A stretch of DNA of 64,000 nucleotides from CANKJK01 sp040081715. GTDB lineage: Bacteria > Acidobacteriota > Vicinamibacteria > Vicinamibacterales > UBA2999. The stretch spans positions 1 through 64,000 of the forward strand of contig JBEBFY010000006.1 in the NCBI GenBank assembly GCA_040081715.1. The letters are read 5' to 3'. The notes below the pieces were generated by a model, which was given only the letters and a program-made list of their open reading frames with translations, was not told the origin of the DNA and did no database searches. The position numbers and the translations under genes were made by a program. Below are positions 42,352 to 51,872 of the stretch, in pieces; positions within the stretch are counted from its first letter, which is position 1; each line of letters begins with the position of its first letter.

Positions 42352-44601
42352 ATGACGTCCGCGCGGATGCCCGTTCGCATGGTGGCGACGCTGGTGCTGG
42401 GGTTGGCGCTGGTGTCGCTGCAGCCAGCCGTCGAGGCCGGGGCGCAGAAGCCCGTCAATCACCTCGCGGGTGCGCAGAGTCCGTATCTCCGGATGCACGT
42501 AAACGACCCGGTGGACTGGTATCCGTGGTCGCCAGAGGCGCTCGCCAAGGCGCGACGCGAGAACAAACCGATCTTCCTGTCGATCGGCTACTCGACGTGT
42601 CACTGGTGCCACGTCATGCAGGCCGAGTCCTTCTCCGACCCGGGGATCGCCGAGTTGCTGAACCAGAACTTCGTCCCGATCAAGGTGGACCGCGAAGAGC
42701 GTCCCGATCTGGACCGCGTGTACATGGCCTATCTGGTCTCGGTCTCGGGTGGAGGGTGGCCGGCCAACGTGTTCCTGACGCCCGATCTGCACCCGTTCTA
42801 CGGGGCCAGCTACATGCCCCCGGACGACCGTGACGGGCAGGCGGGGCTGCGGCCGGTTCTCACGGGTCTGAGCACGATGTGGGTGGCCGACCGCGACACG
42901 CTCCTCAAAGCGTCGAAGGAGAACCGCACCCTGATTGAAGGCCGCGCGAACGGCGTTGCGCCGGCGAAGGGCTCCGTTGACCGCAGCGCCCTTGACGCCA
43001 CGTACACCGCGATGCGGAGGTCCTACGACACCCGCTGGGGCGGGTTTGGCGGCGCGCCGAAGTTCCCGCGGCCGGTGGCGCTCACCTTCCTGCTTCGGCA
43101 CTACGCGCGGACGGGGGCCCGTCCCGCGCTAAATCAGACACTCGGCACCCTCAGAGGCATGGCCCGCGGCGGTATTCGTGACCACCTCGGCGGCGGCTTT
43201 CATCGCTACACGACTGATGCGGCCTGGCGGGTGCCGCACTTCGAGAAGATGCTGTACGACCAGGCGCAGATCGCCCTGGCCTACGTGGATGGTTTCCAGG
43301 CGTCACGCGACGTGTTTTTCCGGGATGTGGCGCGCGAAACGCTTGACTATGTGCTGCGGGACCTGCGTGACGAAGGCGGTGCCTTTCACTCCGCCGAGGA
43401 TGCCGACAGCCTGACCGCCGCGGGTGTCCACGCCGAGGGTGCCTATTACGTGTGGACCGCCGACGAGGTACGTCGCGTCGTCGGTGCCGATGCCTTCGAC
43501 CTTGTGGCCGCCCGGTTCGGCCTCGAGGCACCGGGCAATGTCCCGAAGACTCTGGACATCCAGGGTGATCTGGCTGGCCAGAACGTGCTGCACCTTGCGC
43601 TGACAGAAACCGAGGCGGCCCGCCGCCTGAGGCTGCCGGTGCCGGAGGCCCGTCGGCGGCTGCGCGCGGCCGTCACGGCGCTGCGGACGGCCCGTGCGAC
43701 CCGGGCGCGTCCGGCCAGAGACGACAAGGTGCTGGTCGCCTGGAACGGCCTCATGATCTCGGCACTCGCCAGGGCCGCCCAGGTCTTCGACGAGCCGCGG
43801 TACCTCGAGGCCGCTGGTGCCGCGGCCCGCTTCATCGAAGGCACCATGTACTCGCCATCGGGTGGCCTCAAGCGCCGCTACAGATCCGGCGACGTCGACA
43901 TCGACGGGTTCGCGGAAGACTACGCGTGCCTGATTGCCGGCCTGCTCGACCTGTACGAAGCGTCGTTTGATGTCCGGTGGCTCACCTGGGCCGTCGCGCT
44001 TCAGGACCGGCAGGACCGGCTCTTCTGGGACGCCTCGGCTGGCGGGTACTTTTCCACGACGGCGTCGGCGGCAGATGTCGTCGCCCGGTTCAAGGACGAC
44101 TACGACGGAGCGGAACCGTCGGCCAACTCCGTGTCGGCGATGAACCTGCTCCGCCTGTGGCAGGTCACGGACCGGAAGGACTGGCGCGCCAAGGCGGACG
44201 CGCTGTTTCGGGCTTTGTCGCCGCAGCTCACGCGTGCCGGGTCGTCGGTGCCCCATCTGGCCGCGGCCCTCGACTTCGGGCTCTCGACGCCGAAGCAGGT
44301 GGTCATCGCCGGGCAGAAGGGTGCGCCTGACACCCGTGCGCTATTACGGCTCGTGCACCAGCGGTTTCTCCCGGCGAAGGTCGTGCTGCTGGCCGATGGT
44401 GGCGAGGGCCAGCGCCAGCTCGCGCGGTGGATCCCCACCGTCGCACCCATGAAGCGGCTGGGCGGCAAGGCCACGTTGTATCTGTGCGAGAACTACGTGT
44501 GTCGCCTGCCGACGGCGGACCTACTTGTCGCTGCCGCGCTGCTGGACGGCAAGGACCCCGCGACGGTCAGAACCGGATCAGCCGGTTCACCTTCACGATA
44601 A
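42352..44601 (+). CDS. DUF255 thioredoxin-fold protein (YyaL/SPATA20-like), secreted
   Basis: The 749-residue protein has an N-terminal signal-type helix (residues 6-28), then the DUF255 start HLAGAQSPYLRMHVNDPVDW and a thioredoxin-like active site Cys83-x2-Cys86 in STCHWCHVM, followed by VKVDREERPDLDRVY and GGGWPANVFLTPD. The remaining 550 residues form an alpha/alpha barrel like that of sugar epimerases (FHRYTTDAAWRVPHFEKMLY, DDKVLVAWNGLMISALA). The cellular role of this conserved family is not settled. The signal sequence suggests a periplasmic place, where most relatives are cytoplasmic. Its 3' end overlaps the convergent DUF5916 gene by 35 bp. Confidence 0.85.
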   Translation: MTSARMPVRMVATLVLGLALVSLQPAVEAGAQKPVNHLAGAQSPYLRMHVNDPVDWYPWSPEALAKARRENKPIFLSIGYSTCHWCHVMQAESFSDPGIAELLNQNFVPIKVDREERPDLDRVYMAYLVSVSGGGWPANVFLTPDLHPFYGASYMPPDDRDGQAGLRPVLTGLSTMWVADRDTLLKASKENRTLIEGRANGVAPAKGSVDRSALDATYTAMRRSYDTRWGGFGGAPKFPRPVALTFLLRHYARTGARPALNQTLGTLRGMARGGIRDHLGGGFHRYTTDAAWRVPHFEKMLYDQAQIALAYVDGFQASRDVFFRDVARETLDYVLRDLRDEGGAFHSAEDADSLTAAGVHAEGAYYVWTADEVRRVVGADAFDLVAARFGLEAPGNVPKTLDIQGDLAGQNVLHLALTETEAARRLRLPVPEARRRLRAAVTALRTARATRARPARDDKVLVAWNGLMISALARAAQVFDEPRYLEAAGAAARFIEGTMYSPSGGLKRRYRSGDVDIDGFAEDYACLIAGLLDLYEASFDVRWLTWAVALQDRQDRLFWDASAGGYFSTTASAADVVARFKDDYDGAEPSANSVSAMNLLRLWQVTDRKDWRAKADALFRALSPQLTRAGSSVPHLAAALDFGLSTPKQVVIAGQKGAPDTRALLRLVHQRFLPAKVVLLADGGEGQRQLARWIPTVAPMKRLGGKATLYLCENYVCRLPTADLLVAAALLDGKDPATVRTGSAGSPSR

Positions 44602-46885
44602 ACGCGCGGTTGGTCAGGTCGGGGAAGCCCAGCCCGCGCGTGTCGCGCTGATCGTTGTAGACGACGAACAGCTCGCTCCCGGGGATGTACTCCCAGCGGA
44701 AGCGGACGTTGGCGGCCAGCGACCGGGCCGTCGAGTTGTACTGCACCAGCGCGCTCACGAACATCAACGCCGTGGGCGTGAAGGTGGCCCGCGAACCAAT
44801 CAGGTTCGTGTTGAAGGTGCCCTGCGGCAGCTCCACGTGGTTCAGCGTGATCGTGGGCTCGACCGACAGCTTCGTGGCCAGCCGCATGCGGCCGCGACTG
44901 AAGCCCACGGCCGTCTTCGTCCCGCCGTAGAGTGAGCCGTACTCGACCGACGCGATGCCGTTGAAGGGCCGTTGCTGGCCGATGTTGAACGCCAGCCTCA
45001 CGTTGTTGTAGTCGTAACCGCCGACTGGCACCGTGGCGGTGGGCGAGATGCGGAACGGCACCGGGATGTACTCGTAGGTGCGGTTGTAGCTCAGGGCCAG
45101 CCGGTCGCTGTTCTGGTACTCGATGGCCGCCTCGGCGTCGAGGCTCTCCAGTTCCTTGCGCCCCGCGCCGTTCTCGAGGTGCTGGAACGAACTCGACATG
45201 AAGAACTTGCGGACGGACGTGAAACGTGTCGTCCGCGGGCTGAAGCGGGCCAGGGCGAAGCTCTTCTGGATGTCGTTCCGGCGGACGAAGCCCATCTCGG
45301 GGTTGAAGTTCCTCCCGATTCCCAGTTGCTCGATCTGCAGGCCGTACCGGTCGCCGGCGTAGTCGAGTTGTGCCCGGTAGCTGGTGTCTTCGCTCGTGCG
45401 GCCGTCCGACGCCGTGCGCGCCCAGTATGTGTTGACCACCAGATTCTGGTAGAAGGCGAACACGCCGTCTGCCCCGTAGAGCTGGTTCGAACCGGAGCCG
45501 GTCTGGGCTACCGACCGTCCCGTGAATAGCGCGCCGATGCTGCTGCGGCGAAGGATGTCGCGCCGGACCCGCACGACCGAGAAGTTAGTGCTCTCCGAGC
45601 GCGAGAGGGTGTCCTGCTTGGACTGCATGTCAACGACGCCGAGGGTGTAGCGGCCGGTCCGGCCCGACACGCGGCCGCCACCGTAAATGGGCACCACACG
45701 GGCGCCGTTCAGCCCGATGCGCCGACTGTAGAAGAGCACCGGCGCGTCGCCGCCGGCCGCGGCCACGCCGCCAAACTGGAAGGTGCCCTGGTTCTCCAGG
45801 AAGAAGTCGCGCTTCTCGGGAAAGAACAGGTTGAAGCGGGTGAGGTTGAGCTGCTGTTCGTCGGCCTCCACCTGCGCGAAGTCCGTGTTGTAGGTGAGGT
45901 CGGCCGTGATGCCCTGCGTGATGCCAAGCTTGGCGTCCGCACCCACCGAGGTGGTGCCGTCGTTCACGATCCGGGGCACTGCCGTCAGATCGCTGCTGAC
46001 GCCGCCAATGGCGTAGGGCTTGATCTCCACGTTGCGCGCCTGAGGCGGCGCCTCGATGCCGACCAGCGTGGGCGCCACCGACATCTGGAAGGCGCCGGCC
46101 GTGCCACGGGCCCGGTCCATCGGGATGGGAAAGCTGATTTCGTTCTTCCACCGGTTGTAGCGGCTCACGTGCAGGCCCCACACCAGGTCCTTGCCGGGCC
46201 GGTAGCGGAGGGACTTGAACGGGATCATGGCCTCGGCTGTCCAGCCGCCCTCGAACCGCCCGGTCCGCAGCCGCCACACCGGGTTCCAGTCGCCGTTGTA
46301 CTGGCGCTCACTGGTGAGCTGGCCGTCCATTCGGCCGCCGGTCGGCGAGATGACGAAGAGTTGGGCGTTGCGCCGGTCGTAGAACGTGTCGAATACGAAG
46401 TTCACGTACTCGTTCTGCGTCAGCACCACGGCGTCCCGCCGCATCTCGTTGGCGATCATGCCCTTGAGGTTGGACTCGTGGGCGCGCACTACGGCGTAGA
46501 CGTTGTCGTCGTCGTAGAACACCCAGACTTCCGTCTTCTGGGTTGCCGGGGCGCCCATCTGTGGGTCCATCTGGATGAAGTCCGACACCGCCGGCACCTC
46601 TCCGTAAATGGCCTCATCCAGCTTGCCATCTACACGCAGGGGCGTCGTGAGACGCACGGCCCGCATCGTCAGCCGGCCCGCCGCGTCGCGAGCGGAGGTG
46701 GCCGGTGCCACCGGGGGCGGTGGGCCGTAGATCGGTACCGGCAGGCCAGGCACAGTGATAGCGCCCAGGGCCTGGCCCGTTGGGGCGGCTACGGGTGCGG
46801 CAGGCGTCTGCGCGGCGGCGGTTCCGGACCACAGCAGCACGCCCAGGGACACGCTACCCGACAGGACCAACAGGCGGTGTTTCAC
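44567..46885 (-). CDS. DUF5916 outer-membrane-type protein with CBM9-like N-terminal domain
   Basis: From the GTG at 46885 the protein has 772 residues: a signal peptide (residues 1-25), a linker with PVPIYGPPPPVAP, a carbohydrate-binding-family-9-like domain (TTPLRVDGKLDEAIYGEVP, DPQMGAPATQKTEVWVFYDD) to about residue 290, and a long beta-strand region with alternating polar and aromatic residues (FFPEKRDFFLENQGTFQFGG) ending VKVNRLIRF. The final Phe and strand pattern suggest an outer-membrane beta barrel. DUF5916 proteins are common in Acidobacteriota and Bacteroidota; their substrate is unknown. The open frame extends over the tRNA gene upstream, which cannot be coding. Confidence 0.8.
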   Translation of the reverse strand: MKHRLLVLSGSVSLGVLLWSGTAAAQTPAAPVAAPTGQALGAITVPGLPVPIYGPPPPVAPATSARDAAGRLTMRAVRLTTPLRVDGKLDEAIYGEVPAVSDFIQMDPQMGAPATQKTEVWVFYDDDNVYAVVRAHESNLKGMIANEMRRDAVVLTQNEYVNFVFDTFYDRRNAQLFVISPTGGRMDGQLTSERQYNGDWNPVWRLRTGRFEGGWTAEAMIPFKSLRYRPGKDLVWGLHVSRYNRWKNEISFPIPMDRARGTAGAFQMSVAPTLVGIEAPPQARNVEIKPYAIGGVSSDLTAVPRIVNDGTTSVGADAKLGITQGITADLTYNTDFAQVEADEQQLNLTRFNLFFPEKRDFFLENQGTFQFGGVAAAGGDAPVLFYSRRIGLNGARVVPIYGGGRVSGRTGRYTLGVVDMQSKQDTLSRSESTNFSVVRVRRDILRRSSIGALFTGRSVAQTGSGSNQLYGADGVFAFYQNLVVNTYWARTASDGRTSEDTSYRAQLDYAGDRYGLQIEQLGIGRNFNPEMGFVRRNDIQKSFALARFSPRTTRFTSVRKFFMSSSFQHLENGAGRKELESLDAEAAIEYQNSDRLALSYNRTYEYIPVPFRISPTATVPVGGYDYNNVRLAFNIGQQRPFNGIASVEYGSLYGGTKTAVGFSRGRMRLATKLSVEPTITLNHVELPQGTFNTNLIGSRATFTPTALMFVSALVQYNSTARSLAANVRFRWEYIPGSELFVVYNDQRDTRGLGFPDLTNRAFIVKVNRLIRF

Positions 46886-47005
46886 CGGGGAATTGTCGCA
46901 TGCACCACGCCGGTGGATTTGGTCAGCTTGTCGCGCGTACGAGCCGTTCCCACCGGCAGGTCGTATTTGTGTCTGAGCAGGAAGGTGGCGATCGGAGGGG
47001 AAGGA

Positions 47006-47081
47006 TGGTGGACCTGACCGGGATCGAACCGGTGACCTCCTGAATGCCATTCAGGCGCGCTCCCAGCTGCGCTACAGGCCC
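47006..47081 (-). tRNA. tRNA-Ala (GGC)
   Basis: The 76-nt cloverleaf is complete: acceptor stem GGGCCTG paired with CAGGTCC (one G-U pair), discriminator A and encoded CCA, anticodon stem CCTGA/TCAGG with loop ATGGCAT, giving anticodon GGC for alanine GCC codons, and T arm ACCGG-TTCGATC-CCGGT. Confidence 0.95.
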
Positions 47082-47139
47082 CTTGAAGAACATCTGATCC
47101 TAGCACGGGCGCACACGGGCGTGCCCCAAGGCGCCGGGT

Positions 47140-47367
47140 CTAGAGAGAGGTGGCCGACTGACTGTAGACCAGGATCAGCCAGCGGCTGAGGCTTTGCGCG
47201 GCCGCGTCAGGCGTCGGTCCGTAAAAGGGCATCATCGCGGTTGGGATGCCTGCGGCCCTCCGGATCTGCGCACGCCAGCGGCTGGGTTGCACGCTGACAG
47301 GTGAGACCTCGATCTGGAAGGTCCGTCCGCCGATCACTTCTTCGTATTGATGCACTGTTCCGCTCAT
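47140..47367 (-). CDS. Small conserved-type protein of unknown function
   Basis: The 75-residue product (ATG 47367; an in-frame start at 47391 adds eight residues) reads SGTVHQYEEVIGGRTFQIEV and ends with MPFYGPTPDAAAQSLSRWL. No helix, signal or metal motif is seen. It has the balanced composition of a real small soluble protein rather than a shadow frame, but I cannot name a function. It lies between tRNA-Ala and the secreted-protein/addBA operon, divergent from the latter. Confidence 0.55.
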   Translation of the reverse strand: MSGTVHQYEEVIGGRTFQIEVSPVSVQPSRWRAQIRRAAGIPTAMMPFYGPTPDAAAQSLSRWLILVYSQSATSL

Positions 47368-47595
47368 TGCGCCGCCGCGTGATGTGTCCAAGGGAGTATC
47401 GATCTTAGTGAGCTACGCCCTGCAATCAAGCGAAGCGCCACACGAAGTTCGATGCACAGGCGCGATCCTCGCCAGATCTGGCGCATTTCGGCCTGAAAAA
47501 AATACGTACCCGCGCTCGCTGCACATGATTTCCACGTACCGTCCACAGGATTCCCACACACTCGTGACCTGGGCTGTCCGCAAGGGGGCTGTACA

Positions 47596-49005
47596 ATGCG
47601 CCTCATCCGGTTGTCGATGATGCGAGGGTGGAACAGGGTGGCGCTCTTCGTGATTCTGGGCGTGATCTGCGCGCATCAGGCGGCGGCGGGAACGGTCCAG
47701 GCCCCTCTCATGCTGCGGCTCTTCCTGAACGAAGGCGGCACCATGGTCAGCTTCGGCGAGTTCACCAGGACGCCTGACCTCGTGGTCTTCGCCATGCCCG
47801 TCGGGGGGCCGATGAGCGAGCCGAATCTGCAAGTGGTCTCCCTGCCGGCCACGGCAATCGACTGGTCGCGGACGGACGGATTTGCGGCAACGGCCCGCTA
47901 TCACCACTATGTGGCGACACGGGGCGAGGACGAGTTCCGGCAGCTCACCGAAGACGCGGCCAGGACGCTGAACCTCATTGCGTTCTCCACCGAGCCGGCG
48001 CAGGCCCTGGAACTGGCGAGCCGGGCGCGGACGGCCCTGGTGCGCTGGCCTGGTGACCATTTCGGCTACCGCGCCGCCGACGTCGAGGAGATCGTCTGGC
48101 TGCTCGACGAATCCATCGGGTCCCTCCGGGCTCGTCTGGGCGTGGGAGCCTTCGACGTTTCCCTGACGGCCCGGACGCTCGTACCGCCGGTCGGGCCACC
48201 GCCGCCTCCACTGGCGCCGCTGGATCTGCTCAACGGCATGCTGGCGGGCGCCCACGTGTCTTCCCGTCCCGCCGACCGGATGGTCCTGCTCCAGGCGGCG
48301 ATGCACTACCTCGATGAGGCGCGGGGTGTGCTGCCGCGCACGGCGCTGGACATGAAGAAGGCCTTGCGTGGGCAGATTCGGGACGAGCAGCGGACCGATG
48401 CCCGTTACGCGAGGTGGTCCGTGCGCGTGCTGAAACAGGCGGCCAACGCCGCCTCCAACGGGCGGGCACGGGAGGCACAGGCCGCCGCGATGCGCGTCAT
48501 CGACGACGACAGGAAGATGGGGCAGCGGCGGCCGGACGTGGTCGGCACGCTGCTCACCGCCGTGCAGCAGAAGGTGGAGGAAGCCAGTGCGCTGCGGCTG
48601 CAACGCGACCGGCGCGAGTTGCGCCGGGGCCAGTACGCGCAGTATGAACGCGCGACTGGACCGTTGCTGACGCAGATCGAGAAGCTCCAGCCGGTACTGA
48701 CCGGAATCAGGCATCTCGAGGGACCGCCGGCGTTGGAGCTGTCGCGGTGGTTGAATAGGCTGGCCGGTGGCGGCCGGATCCTTGAGCGGCAAATACCGCC
48801 GGAGGGCATTGCGGGGCCCCACGGCATGCTGGTGGGCGCCTGGCATCTGGCAGAGCAGGCACTCCGGAGCCGGCAGTCCGCGATTGCCGGTGCCAACCAG
48901 GCACTCGCCGCGGAGGCCTCGTCCGCCGCGGCTGGGGCGCTCATGCTCATCTCCAGCGCGCAGCGCGAGTACCGCGCGTTCGTCGACGGGCAATCGACGC
49001 GGTGA
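47596..49005 (+). CDS. Secreted protein of unknown function, coupled to addB
   Basis: The 469-residue product has a signal peptide (GWNRVALFVILGVICAHQAAAG, cut likely after AAAG) and a soluble body with no membrane segment. A proline-rich stretch (VGPPPPPLAPLD) splits it, and the C-terminal half is alpha-helical with many Arg, Ala and Gln residues (QKVEEASALRLQRDRRELRR). I find no known domain. Its stop overlaps the addB start by 4 bp. ATG codons at 47617 and 47620 are alternative starts, and TACAAT overlaps the first ATG and could be a -10 element favouring a later one. Confidence 0.65.
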   Translation: MRLIRLSMMRGWNRVALFVILGVICAHQAAAGTVQAPLMLRLFLNEGGTMVSFGEFTRTPDLVVFAMPVGGPMSEPNLQVVSLPATAIDWSRTDGFAATARYHHYVATRGEDEFRQLTEDAARTLNLIAFSTEPAQALELASRARTALVRWPGDHFGYRAADVEEIVWLLDESIGSLRARLGVGAFDVSLTARTLVPPVGPPPPPLAPLDLLNGMLAGAHVSSRPADRMVLLQAAMHYLDEARGVLPRTALDMKKALRGQIRDEQRTDARYARWSVRVLKQAANAASNGRAREAQAAAMRVIDDDRKMGQRRPDVVGTLLTAVQQKVEEASALRLQRDRRELRRGQYAQYERATGPLLTQIEKLQPVLTGIRHLEGPPALELSRWLNRLAGGGRILERQIPPEGIAGPHGMLVGAWHLAEQALRSRQSAIAGANQALAAEASSAAAGALMLISSAQREYRAFVDGQSTR

Positions 49006-51872
49006 TCTCGCCCCGCGTCACTCGCCTGGTGCGGGTGCGCGACAGCCGCGGGTTGCGGCCGGCGCTGATCCAGCTGCTGTCGTCCGGCGACCCGCTGAGC
49101 GTGCGCGACTGTCTGGTCGTACTGCCCACGCGCGCTGCGGCCTCGCACCTGCGCCGCGCCCTCGAAGATCACCACCTCTCCGCCGGGGCCGCACTCTTCC
49201 TGCCGGACATGGTGGCGCGGTCGGGACTGACCTCCGCCCTGGCGCGCCGGCTTGTCGACGGGCCCACGGAGATCGGTGGCATCGACCGCGACGTGATCCT
49301 CGCGGCCGCCTGCCGGTCGGCCGTCGCGCAGGGTGTGCAGCCGCCGTTCCGCCTGCGGGCGGGTCTCATGGCCTCGATGCTTGAGTTCTACGACGGCCTC
49401 AGGCGCCTCGGGCACTCGGTCGACTCGTTCGAACGGCTGACCGCCGAGTCGCTGGAGGGCGAGGCGGACGTGGACCGCGGTGCGGAGCGCCTGCTGCGGC
49501 AGACTCGCTTCCTTGCCGCGGCCTATCGCGCGTTTGAAGCCGCGCTCGCTGGCACCGGCCTGGCCGACGAGCATGGATTGCGGCAGACCGTCCTGGCCCA
49601 TCCCGCTGCGCGGCCGTGGCGGCACGTGGTGGTGGCGTGCCGTGACATCGGCGCGAGCAGTCTCGGTTTGTGGCCGGCCGACTTCGACCTGCTGACCCGC
49701 GTCCCGGGCCTGGAGCAACTCGATATCGTGGTCACCGAGACGTCGCTGGCCGGCGAATTGCACGAACGGCTGCATCGCTGGCTCCCGGGCATCGAGGAAG
49801 TCTCTGGTCCCGCCTCACCGTCGGCGCCGGCCGAACTCGATGCCGGCGTGGGTCTCTCCCGCGATCGCGAGGAGGAGGTGCGCGACTACGCCAGGCGCGT
49901 CAAGGTCACGGCCCGGAGCGAGGCACCGGTGCCGCTGGAGCGCATGGCCCTGGTTGTTCGCCGCCCCTTGCCGTACGTGTACCTGGCCCGCGAGATCCTT
50001 CGAAGCGCTGGCGTGCCGTGCCAGCTTCACGATGCACTGCCGCTGGCCGCCGAACCGTTTGCGGCCGGACTCGATCTGGTCTCGGCGGCCCTGGCGTCGG
50101 GGTGGTCGCTGCAGACGGTGACGGCGCTGCTGTCGTCGCCGGTCTTCACCTTCGTCGAATCCATCGACGGCAGGACACTGGCCGCCTTCGACCGCGCGCT
50201 GCACGAGGCGGGCTTCCTCGGTGGTGCCGATGCGCTCGCCTCCCTCGTGTCGCAGTGGGAGGAGGACCCGCGCCGCGCGCGGCTGGCCAGGCCTGGCCGT
50301 CTGGCGGAGTCGGTGATCCACGAACTGGCGCCGTTGATGTCGGACCAGCCAGCCGCTGCGCATCTCGGCCTTCTGCGCGGCTTTCTCGACCGCCACGCCA
50401 GGAAACACGTGGACGAGGAGTTCGCCAGCCGCTATGCCCGTGCCCGCGCGGCCGTGCTGAACGGACTCGCCGCGCTGGAGGCGGCCTTTGCCCGGTACGA
50501 CACGCGGCCGATGGCCTTTGCCGAGGTGGATGCCGTCGTCAGGCACTGGGTTGAGCGGCACACGTTCGCCCCACGCACGGGTGAGGCGGGCCTGCATGTA
50601 GTTGATGCGGAGAGCGCCCTGACTGGAGACTTCGACGACGTGCAGATCGCGGGCCTCGTCGAAGGCGAGTGGCCGCAGCGCCCGGCCGGTAGCGTCTTCT
50701 ACTCGACCGGGCTGCTCCGTCAGCTCGGGTGGCCATCAGACGCAGACCGCGTCGCCGGCGAGCGCACGCTGCTGGCGGACTTGCTGACGCTGGCGCGGCA
50801 GCGCACGGTGGTCTCCGGTTTCCGCCTCGAAGACGACGCCCTCGTGAGCCTGTCGCCGCTTGTCGAACTGCTTCCGGGAGCGGAACTGACGCCGCCAGCG
50901 GCGCTCCCGCAGGTGTGCCTCGATGAGGCGCTGATGGGTACGCAGCCGCAGGTGCCGGATGGTTCGGTTATCCGGCAGGCGTGGGTCGACCTGCGCCTGC
51001 TGCGGGTCGGGCGCGTGGCGCCGATTCCCGAGGTGATACTGCGGCCCTACTCGGTGAGCGCGCTCGAACGCTACGAAGACTGTCCGTTCAAGTTCTTCGC
51101 GGCCGAGGTCCTGCGGCTTGAAGAGCCCCCCGAGGATCAGTCAGCCCTCACGCCACGTGCTCAGGGCACGCTCCTGCACGATGTGCTGCGGCAGTTCTTC
51201 GAGGAGTGGGACCGCACCGGGCGCGTGCTGTCGCCTTCGGCGGTGGCCGAGGCACGCCGGCATCTGGCGGGGGTGGTGGATGCCGCGCTCGATCGCCTGC
51301 CGCCCTCCGATGCCGCGCTCGAGCGGGCGCGCTTCTTCGGGTCGCCCGTGGCGCCGGGCATCGTCGACGTCCTGCTGCGCCTGGAGGCCAGCCGTGCGGA
51401 GCCGGCTGAACGCCGCTGGCTGGAGAAACCCCTGGAGGGTGCCTTCACGCTGGGTGGCGCTGGCCGGCAGGTGTTGTTGAAGGGCAAGGTCGATCGCGTG
51501 GATCTGCTGCCGGGCCGCCGGCTCCGCGTGATCGACTACAAGTCCGGCGCGGTGCCTCAGCCGAAGCGGTCGCTCCAGGCCACCGTCTACGCGCTCCTTG
51601 CGGCCGAGCGGCTGGCCGAGGAGGACGGCGAGCCGTGGTCGATCGAGGAAGCGTCCTATGTGGCCTTTGCCGGGAAGCGGACCGTGGCGCCGGCGATCAA
51701 ACCGGGTGCGGCCGACAGCGCCGCCGTGCTGGCCGATGTCCGTGAACGGGCCTTCGAGATCCTGGATGGCGTCGCGGCCGGGGTGTTTCCCGTCCGCCCG
51801 CACGACATCACGACGTGCCGGCACTGCAGCTACGCCGCCGTCTGCCGGAAGGACTACGTGGGCGATGAGTAG
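49002..51872 (+). CDS. addB: AddB-like subunit of ATP-dependent helicase-nuclease
   Basis: The 956-residue protein has a degenerate helicase-like N-terminal two thirds, LVVLPTRAAASHLRRAL in place of Walker A, and a C-terminal PD-(D/E)xK nuclease with Asp845-Tyr-Lys847 (RVIDYKSG). Cys694 (YEDCPFKFF) together with Cys939, Cys942 and Cys948 (CRHCSYAAVC) form the four-cysteine Fe-S staple typical of AddB. With AddA it would resect double-strand breaks for recombination and degrade foreign linear DNA. The GTG start overlaps the secreted-protein gene by 4 bp, and its end overlaps addA by 8 bp. Confidence 0.85.
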   Translation: MISPRVTRLVRVRDSRGLRPALIQLLSSGDPLSVRDCLVVLPTRAAASHLRRALEDHHLSAGAALFLPDMVARSGLTSALARRLVDGPTEIGGIDRDVILAAACRSAVAQGVQPPFRLRAGLMASMLEFYDGLRRLGHSVDSFERLTAESLEGEADVDRGAERLLRQTRFLAAAYRAFEAALAGTGLADEHGLRQTVLAHPAARPWRHVVVACRDIGASSLGLWPADFDLLTRVPGLEQLDIVVTETSLAGELHERLHRWLPGIEEVSGPASPSAPAELDAGVGLSRDREEEVRDYARRVKVTARSEAPVPLERMALVVRRPLPYVYLAREILRSAGVPCQLHDALPLAAEPFAAGLDLVSAALASGWSLQTVTALLSSPVFTFVESIDGRTLAAFDRALHEAGFLGGADALASLVSQWEEDPRRARLARPGRLAESVIHELAPLMSDQPAAAHLGLLRGFLDRHARKHVDEEFASRYARARAAVLNGLAALEAAFARYDTRPMAFAEVDAVVRHWVERHTFAPRTGEAGLHVVDAESALTGDFDDVQIAGLVEGEWPQRPAGSVFYSTGLLRQLGWPSDADRVAGERTLLADLLTLARQRTVVSGFRLEDDALVSLSPLVELLPGAELTPPAALPQVCLDEALMGTQPQVPDGSVIRQAWVDLRLLRVGRVAPIPEVILRPYSVSALERYEDCPFKFFAAEVLRLEEPPEDQSALTPRAQGTLLHDVLRQFFEEWDRTGRVLSPSAVAEARRHLAGVVDAALDRLPPSDAALERARFFGSPVAPGIVDVLLRLEASRAEPAERRWLEKPLEGAFTLGGAGRQVLLKGKVDRVDLLPGRRLRVIDYKSGAVPQPKRSLQATVYALLAAERLAEEDGEPWSIEEASYVAFAGKRTVAPAIKPGAADSAAVLADVRERAFEILDGVAAGVFPVRPHDITTCRHCSYAAVCRKDYVGDE

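Noticed and set aside
46886..47050. N-terminal extension of the DUF5916 gene
   Set aside because: It covers the tRNA-Ala gene on the same strand and precedes a clear signal peptide.
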